From: JAVJUS01 sp040220455
GTDB lineage: Bacteria > Pseudomonadota > Alphaproteobacteria > DSM-16000 > Inquilinaceae
DNA length: 64,000 nucleotides
Assembly: GCA_040220455.1 (NCBI GenBank)
Contig: JAVJUS010000142.1
Coordinates: 62,001 to 126,000 of the forward strand
Direction of reading: 5' to 3'
The notes beneath the pieces were generated by a model. It did not search any database and had not been told where the DNA came from. It was given only the letters and a program-made list of their open reading frames with translations. Both the position numbers and the translations under genes were made by a program. Positions 60,393 to 64,000 of the stretch are shown piece by piece; within the stretch, counting starts at the first letter, position 1; each line of letters begins with the position of its first letter.

Positions 60393-61244
60393 CTACCACT
60401 CCCGCGCCGCCGCTCGGTCGTCGTCGTCGAGCGCGATCAGGGCCGGGTCGAGGCCCCAGCGGTCGCGCCACCAGGTCGCAAAGGCGGTGTCGGCGGCGCG
60501 CATGGGGCGCGGCAGCGCCTCCGCGACCTCCCACAGGCGCAGGCGGCGGCAGCGGTCCGGGTCGGCCGCGCGGTAGCGGCGGGAGAACCAGGCGTCGACC
60601 TCCACCACCTCGCCCTCGAACGGCCCGCGCGGCGCCAGGTGGCGCAGCACGAAGCCGTGGCGCGCCAGCCGGGCGAGGATGTCGCCCAGCAGCGCCTGGC
60701 CGGTGTAGAGCGGGCGCAGATGGGCCTCCAGCCGGATCGCGGTGACGGCCTCCAGCGCCCGCTCGGCGCCGGCCAGCGCCGCGTCGTCGGTGCCCTGGGT
60801 GTCGATCTTGAGGAAGTCGAAGGCGGGCACGCGCCCCTCGGCGACCAGGGCGTCGAGGGTGGTCAGGTGAACGATCCGCTCCCCCACCACGTCGAAGATG
60901 GCGCGCGCCGGGAAGCGGTCGATGACGGCCCGGTTCGGCGCCAGGACCGAGGAGCAGCCGGGCAGCCGCGTCTCGTACAGCGTCGCCGGGCCCGGCGCGG
61001 CGCCGACCGCCGCCGGCACGAGCAGGGCGCCGGGCCAGCGCTCGGCCAGGGTCTCCAGATGCCCGGCATCCGGGTCGAGCCCGACGCCCGTCACCGTGCC
61101 GGCGCGCACGGCGTCCGACCAGCCCTCCGGAAAGCCACCGCGAACCCCGACATCGAGCAGGACCGGCCGGGCCGGCAGGGCGGCGGCCAGGCGGGCGATC
61201 GCCGCCGCCCGATCCTCGCCGTCGCGCCCCGGCGAGGCCGCCAC
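60393..61244 (-). CDS. FkbM family methyltransferase
   Basis: 283 residues. Seen: VLLDVGVRGGFPEGW near residue 28 (SAM motif I in the FkbM style), VTGVGLDPDAGHLETLAERW, and the FkbM core LTTLDALVAEGRVPAFDFLK then IDTQGTDDAALAGAERAL. FkbM proteins methylate sugars or small hydroxyls, often in glycan clusters. The start is a GTG at 61244, 4 bp after the preceding stop, so it is translationally linked to the isomerase gene. An unusually Asp-rich/Arg C-terminus (DDDDRAAAREW) is duplicated outside the gene. Confidence 0.82.
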   Translation of the reverse strand: MAASPGRDGEDRAAAIARLAAALPARPVLLDVGVRGGFPEGWSDAVRAGTVTGVGLDPDAGHLETLAERWPGALLVPAAVGAAPGPATLYETRLPGCSSVLAPNRAVIDRFPARAIFDVVGERIVHLTTLDALVAEGRVPAFDFLKIDTQGTDDAALAGAERALEAVTAIRLEAHLRPLYTGQALLGDILARLARHGFVLRHLAPRGPFEGEVVEVDAWFSRRYRAADPDRCRRLRLWEVAEALPRPMRAADTAFATWWRDRWGLDPALIALDDDDRAAAREW

Positions 61245-61248
61245 GGCC

Positions 61249-61950
61249 TCAGCCCCGGGCCGCGGCCGCCGTCGCCGGCTCTCCGGGCTGGTATTCCTGG
61301 ACCAGCAGGCGGTGAGGCGCCTCGTCCTCCTCGATCCGGCCGAAGCGGCCCAGCTCCTCGTAGAAGATGTTGTCGTTGCGGTCGTCGTTGACGAGCGAGA
61401 CCTCGCCGACCAGCACCTTGCCGCCCTCCGCCGTGAAGCCGTGGACGCAGCCGGGCTCCAGAGTGATCGACTCGCCCGGCTCCAGCACCAACGTGCCGCC
61501 CGCCTCGACCGTCCGCTCGACGCCGTCGCAGGCGACGGTGACGGGCGTGTCCGCCATCCGGCCGTCGGGCCCGGCGTTGCGCAGGGTCAGCACCAGGCGG
61601 CCGCCGCCGCGGTTGATGATGTCCTCGGTCTTCACGATGTGGCTGTGCATCGGGCAGTGCTGGCCCGGCACGGCCATGATCGCCTTCTCGCAGTAAAGCA
61701 TGCCGTGCCCGGCCGACAGGGCGTCCGGCGTGCCGTTGCGCAGGGTGAACAGCAGGATCCCGCGCTCGGAAAAGCGGCCGAGGCCGAAATCGGTGACGTC
61801 CCAGCCGAGCCCGCGCGTCGCCGGGGTCGCCGCCGCCTCGCCCCGCCAGTCCTCCGGCGACCAGCGCGCGAAGGGCGGCAGGTGAAAGTTCTGCGCAGCG
61901 AAGAAGTCCTCGGCCTCGCGGATGGCGGCGTTGATTTCCGATCGCTTCAT
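61249..61950 (-). CDS. D-lyxose/D-mannose isomerase-like cupin
   Basis: 233 residues. Starts MKRSEINAAIREAEDFFAAQ then FHLPPFARWSPEDW, the signature of the D-lyxose isomerase (DUF1498) family. The cupin metal site is visible in QHCPMHSHIVKTEDIINRGG (two His and a Glu) and EPGCVHGFTAEGG (His). Members convert D-lyxose to D-xylulose or D-mannose to D-fructose. The ATG at 61950 is well placed. In a block with an SDR, an FAD oxidase and an FkbM methyltransferase it may act on a sugar for surface glycans or on pentose uptake. Confidence 0.88.
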   Translation of the reverse strand: MKRSEINAAIREAEDFFAAQNFHLPPFARWSPEDWRGEAAATPATRGLGWDVTDFGLGRFSERGILLFTLRNGTPDALSAGHGMLYCEKAIMAVPGQHCPMHSHIVKTEDIINRGGGRLVLTLRNAGPDGRMADTPVTVACDGVERTVEAGGTLVLEPGESITLEPGCVHGFTAEGGKVLVGEVSLVNDDRNDNIFYEELGRFGRIEEDEAPHRLLVQEYQPGEPATAAAARG

Positions 61951-62007
61951 GGCGTCGTCTCCCCCTAGATTGTCGCTTCTTGTCGCCGGCGGTGAGCACC
62001 GACGGCC

Positions 62008-62778
62008 TTACAGGCCCGTGCGGTGCATCACGAACCGTGGCACCAGCCGGATCACCAGCATGATCCAGCGCCAGAACCAGGGTGTATAGACCACCGCGCG
62101 GCCACGCTCCATCGCCCGGTCGATGTCGCGGGCGACGCGCGCCGGCGTCGCCCAGAGCGGGCCGCCCCGGTCGAAGGTCGCGGTCATCGGCGTGTCGACG
62201 AAGCCCGGCCGGATGTCGACCACCGCCACGCCCTTGCCGACCAGCCGGTGGCGCAGGCCGTCGAGGAAGGTCTGCAGCCCGCCCTTGGCGGCGCCATAGA
62301 CATAGTTGCTCTGCCGGCCGCGATCGCCGGCGACCGAGGTGATCACCGCGATCGTGCCCCGGCCCGCCGCCTCCATCCGCTCGGCGAGCGCCGTGACCAG
62401 GCGCACCGGCGCGACGAAGTTGGTCGTCATCGCCGCCGCCGCGGCCTCGCCGTCGTGGTGCGCGCGCTCGGGATCGGGCAGCGTCCCGAAGGCGAGCAGA
62501 ACCGCGTCGGGCGTGCCGACCGCCGCCTCGATCGCGTCGAGCAGGCCGGCCTCGGCCGCCGCATCGTCGAAGTCGATCCGGTGCGTGGACACCGCCGCGG
62601 CGCCGCGCGCGGTCGCGTCGGCGGCCACGGCCGCCAGCTTGGCCTCGTCCCGCGCGGCCAGCACCAGCCGCCAGCCCCGCGCCGCGTGACGGCGGGCCAC
62701 GGCCTCCGCGATCGCCGAGGTCGCGCCCAGCACGACGAGCGAGGGCGGTCGCCGCTCGGCCGACTCGTTCACGCTCAT
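62008..62778 (-). CDS. SDR-family reductase, DprE2-like
   Basis: 256 residues. Rossmann motif LVVLGATSAIAEAVARRHAA near residue 13, the NNAG-equivalent LLAFGTLPDPE, a Ser near ITSVAGDRGRQSNYVYGAAK with the catalytic Y-x-x-x-K, and WFWRWIMLVIRLVPRFVMHR as a hydrophobic C-terminal tail, which suits a membrane-associated lipid-linked substrate. It overlaps the next gene as ATGA. In mycobacteria DprE2 reduces the keto sugar made by DprE1 to give decaprenylphosphoryl arabinose; here the same order suggests an equivalent epimerisation. Confidence 0.8.
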   Translation of the reverse strand: MSVNESAERRPPSLVVLGATSAIAEAVARRHAARGWRLVLAARDEAKLAAVAADATARGAAAVSTHRIDFDDAAAEAGLLDAIEAAVGTPDAVLLAFGTLPDPERAHHDGEAAAAAMTTNFVAPVRLVTALAERMEAAGRGTIAVITSVAGDRGRQSNYVYGAAKGGLQTFLDGLRHRLVGKGVAVVDIRPGFVDTPMTATFDRGGPLWATPARVARDIDRAMERGRAVVYTPWFWRWIMLVIRLVPRFVMHRTGL

Positions 62779-64000
62779 GCCGACCCCGCCCCGCCGGTCA
62801 CCCGGCGCCAGAAATCCGAGGAGAAGCCCGGGTCGACATGGGCCGCGAAGGCCTCCCACTCCGGGAAGAAGCGCCGGAAGGCATCCGCCGCGACCCGGCC
62901 GTCCTTGGCCGGGTAGATGCGCCCGCCCGCCTCGACCACCACCGCGTCGAGCCGGTCGAGCAGCGCGCGCGTCGCCGCGCCCCTGTTCGGGAAGTCGAGC
63001 GCGAGCGTCGTGCCCGGGCGGGCGAAGGACATCAGGCCCGGCGCCGGGCGGTCGCCGAAGGTCTTGAGCACGGCGAGGAAGGAGCCCTGCCGGGCCCGCG
63101 CCACCTCGTCGAGCAGGGCGCGCAGCGCGGCCGGCGCCTCGGCCGGCGGCACGACGCACTGGTACTGGAAGAACCCCGCCTTGCCGTAGAGCCGGTTCCA
63201 CCCGCCGATGCCGTCGAGCGGGAAGAACACCGGGTCGTAGGGCCGCACCCGCCGGACCGAGCGGCGGCCCATCAGCCGGCGCGCGTAGGCGGCGTTGAAG
63301 GCGGCCAGGGTCACGCGGTTGAGCGGGGAGACCGGCGGCGTCACCGGCACGGCCAGCTTCGGCTCGCCGAGGCGCGCCGCGCTCTCGGGCAGCGGGCCGT
63401 GGGCGATCGGCCGGGCCCGGGTGAACACGCCCCGCCCGAGCCGCCGGCCGCGCGCCAGGCAGTCGACCCAGGCGACGGTATAGGGCCAGGCGGCCTTGGA
63501 TTCCGCGTCGAGGGCGTAGAAGGCGTCGAGGTCGTCCATCCGGATATCCTCGACATCGAGCAGCAGACCCGGCACCCGGGCGAGCTGCAGCGTCGCGCGG
63601 ACGATCAGCCCGGTCAGCCCCATCCCGCCGATCGTGGCCCGGAACAGCCGGGCGTTCTCCCGGGGCGAGCAGGTCAGCGTCTCCCCGCTCGAGCGCACCA
63701 GGTCGAGCGCCAGCACATGGTCGCCGAAGCTGCCGGCGTCGTGGTGGTTCTTGCCGTGGACATCGTTGGCGATCGCGCCGCCGACGGTGACGAACTTGGT
63801 CCCCGGCAGGACCGGCGGGAACCACCAGCCGCCGCCCTCGGCCGGCCGGACCAGGTCGGCCAGGATGTCGCGCAGGATCAGGCCCGCCTCGCAGGTCAGC
63901 CGCCCGGTCGCCGGGTCGAAGGCGACGACGCGGTCGAGCCCGCTCATGTCGATCAGGGTGCCGCCGTCGTTCAGACAGACATCGCCGTAGGACCGGCCCC
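62775..64000 (-). CDS. FAD-linked oxidase, DprE1-like (runs off the window)
   Basis: At least 407 codons; the start lies beyond base 64000. The visible N-terminal end reads GRSYGDVCLNDGGTLIDMSG, then LDRVVAF, matching the flavin-binding opening of DprE1-type oxidases. PGTKFVTVGGAIANDVHGKN, HHDAGSFGDHVLALDLV and IGGMGLTGLIVRATL follow; CSPRENARLFRATIGGMG and the C-terminal lobe are also in order. It is probably the oxidase that makes the 2-keto intermediate for the SDR, with which it overlaps (ATGA). The exact glycosyl substrate is unknown. Confidence 0.83.
   Translation of the reverse strand, partial: GRSYGDVCLNDGGTLIDMSGLDRVVAFDPATGRLTCEAGLILRDILADLVRPAEGGGWWFPPVLPGTKFVTVGGAIANDVHGKNHHDAGSFGDHVLALDLVRSSGETLTCSPRENARLFRATIGGMGLTGLIVRATLQLARVPGLLLDVEDIRMDDLDAFYALDAESKAAWPYTVAWVDCLARGRRLGRGVFTRARPIAHGPLPESAARLGEPKLAVPVTPPVSPLNRVTLAAFNAAYARRLMGRRSVRRVRPYDPVFFPLDGIGGWNRLYGKAGFFQYQCVVPPAEAPAALRALLDEVARARQGSFLAVLKTFGDRPAPGLMSFARPGTTLALDFPNRGAATRALLDRLDAVVVEAGGRIYPAKDGRVAADAFRRFFPEWEAFAAHVDPGFSSDFWRRVTGGAGSA

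Noticed and set aside
1..64000. tRNA or rRNA genes, complete insertion sequences, prophage, integrases
   Set aside because: None seen by eye: no T-loop/anticodon arms, no transposase or integrase motifs. The repeats found lack a gene of their own. A tRNAscan and IS search would be needed to be certain.

Overview
The window is chromosomal DNA from a Gram-negative, very high-GC bacterium. The best fit is an alphaproteobacterium of the Rhodospirillales type; this is inference. The evidence is third-position G/C almost everywhere, a complete System I cytochrome c maturation set (ccmABCDEFGHI), ubiquinone synthesis (ubiG), Kdo synthesis for LPS (kdsB), a PTS-Ntr enzyme I (ptsP), and the ispG, rodZ and lysC types present. 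Most of the window is core metabolism, with small accessory insertions and many intergenic palindromic repeats. No rRNA, tRNA, CRISPR array or complete insertion sequence was seen.

Layout. 1-2.3 kb: start of lysS (minus strand), then a two-gene ATPase/Toprim-like pair that looks like an anti-phage effector module. 2.3-6.2 kb: AEC permease and glgC-glgA. 6.2-15.6 kb: HAD/membrane fusion, ubiG, lysC, ptsP, rodZ, ispG. 15.7-19.9 kb: Acg-type nitroreductase, a less GC-rich patch with an unknown membrane protein and a HAD phosphatase, a beta-hydroxyacid dehydrogenase and a TerB-like protein. 20-24.5 kb: DinG-like helicase and an FrhB-family iron-sulfur flavoprotein. 24.8-33.3 kb: the ccm cluster on the minus strand, interrupted between ccmB and ccmC by a HigBA-type toxin-antitoxin pair. 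33.5-39.5 kb: a 43-residue membrane protein, rsmB, rpe, a heparinase II/III-like protein and purH. 39.7-47.1 kb: ADP-forming acyl-CoA synthetase/GNAT, hisN, a duplicated cytochrome c, kdsB and pheA. 47.3-49.9 kb: a small unknown, a 2-keto-4-pentenoate hydratase-like enzyme and a tartrate/malate dehydrogenase. 49.9-56.6 kb: sugar ABC transporter with an FGGY kinase. 56.9-60 kb: an acetoin/pyruvate dehydrogenase-type acoABC set ending in a clear terminator. 60.4-64 kb: FkbM methyltransferase, D-lyxose isomerase-like cupin, and a DprE2/DprE1-like pair that runs off the window.

How the genes work together. GlgC and GlgA make glycogen. CcmA-I mature c-type cytochromes, of which one unusual two-haem example is encoded at 43.7 kb. 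The ABC transporter and kinase import and phosphorylate a sugar or polyol. AcoABC would oxidise a 2-oxo acid or acetoin to acyl-CoA using an E3 encoded elsewhere. The last block probably builds or modifies a surface glycan.

Four families of intergenic repeats are visible: (a) a ~128-bp element bounded by CCCTCTCCC hairpins, three copies; (b) a 165-180-bp inverted repeat whose arms are iterated CACCAAG, two copies; (c) a ~90-bp GTAGGTCGG palindrome, three full copies plus fragments; (d) single perfect or nested palindromes in front of purH and inside the ABC operon. The best candidates for something new are the ATPase/Toprim-like pair, the toxin-antitoxin pair inside the ccm operon, the CACCAAG elements, the lysC leader hairpin triplet, and a duplicated gene tail beside the repeats at 60.2 kb.
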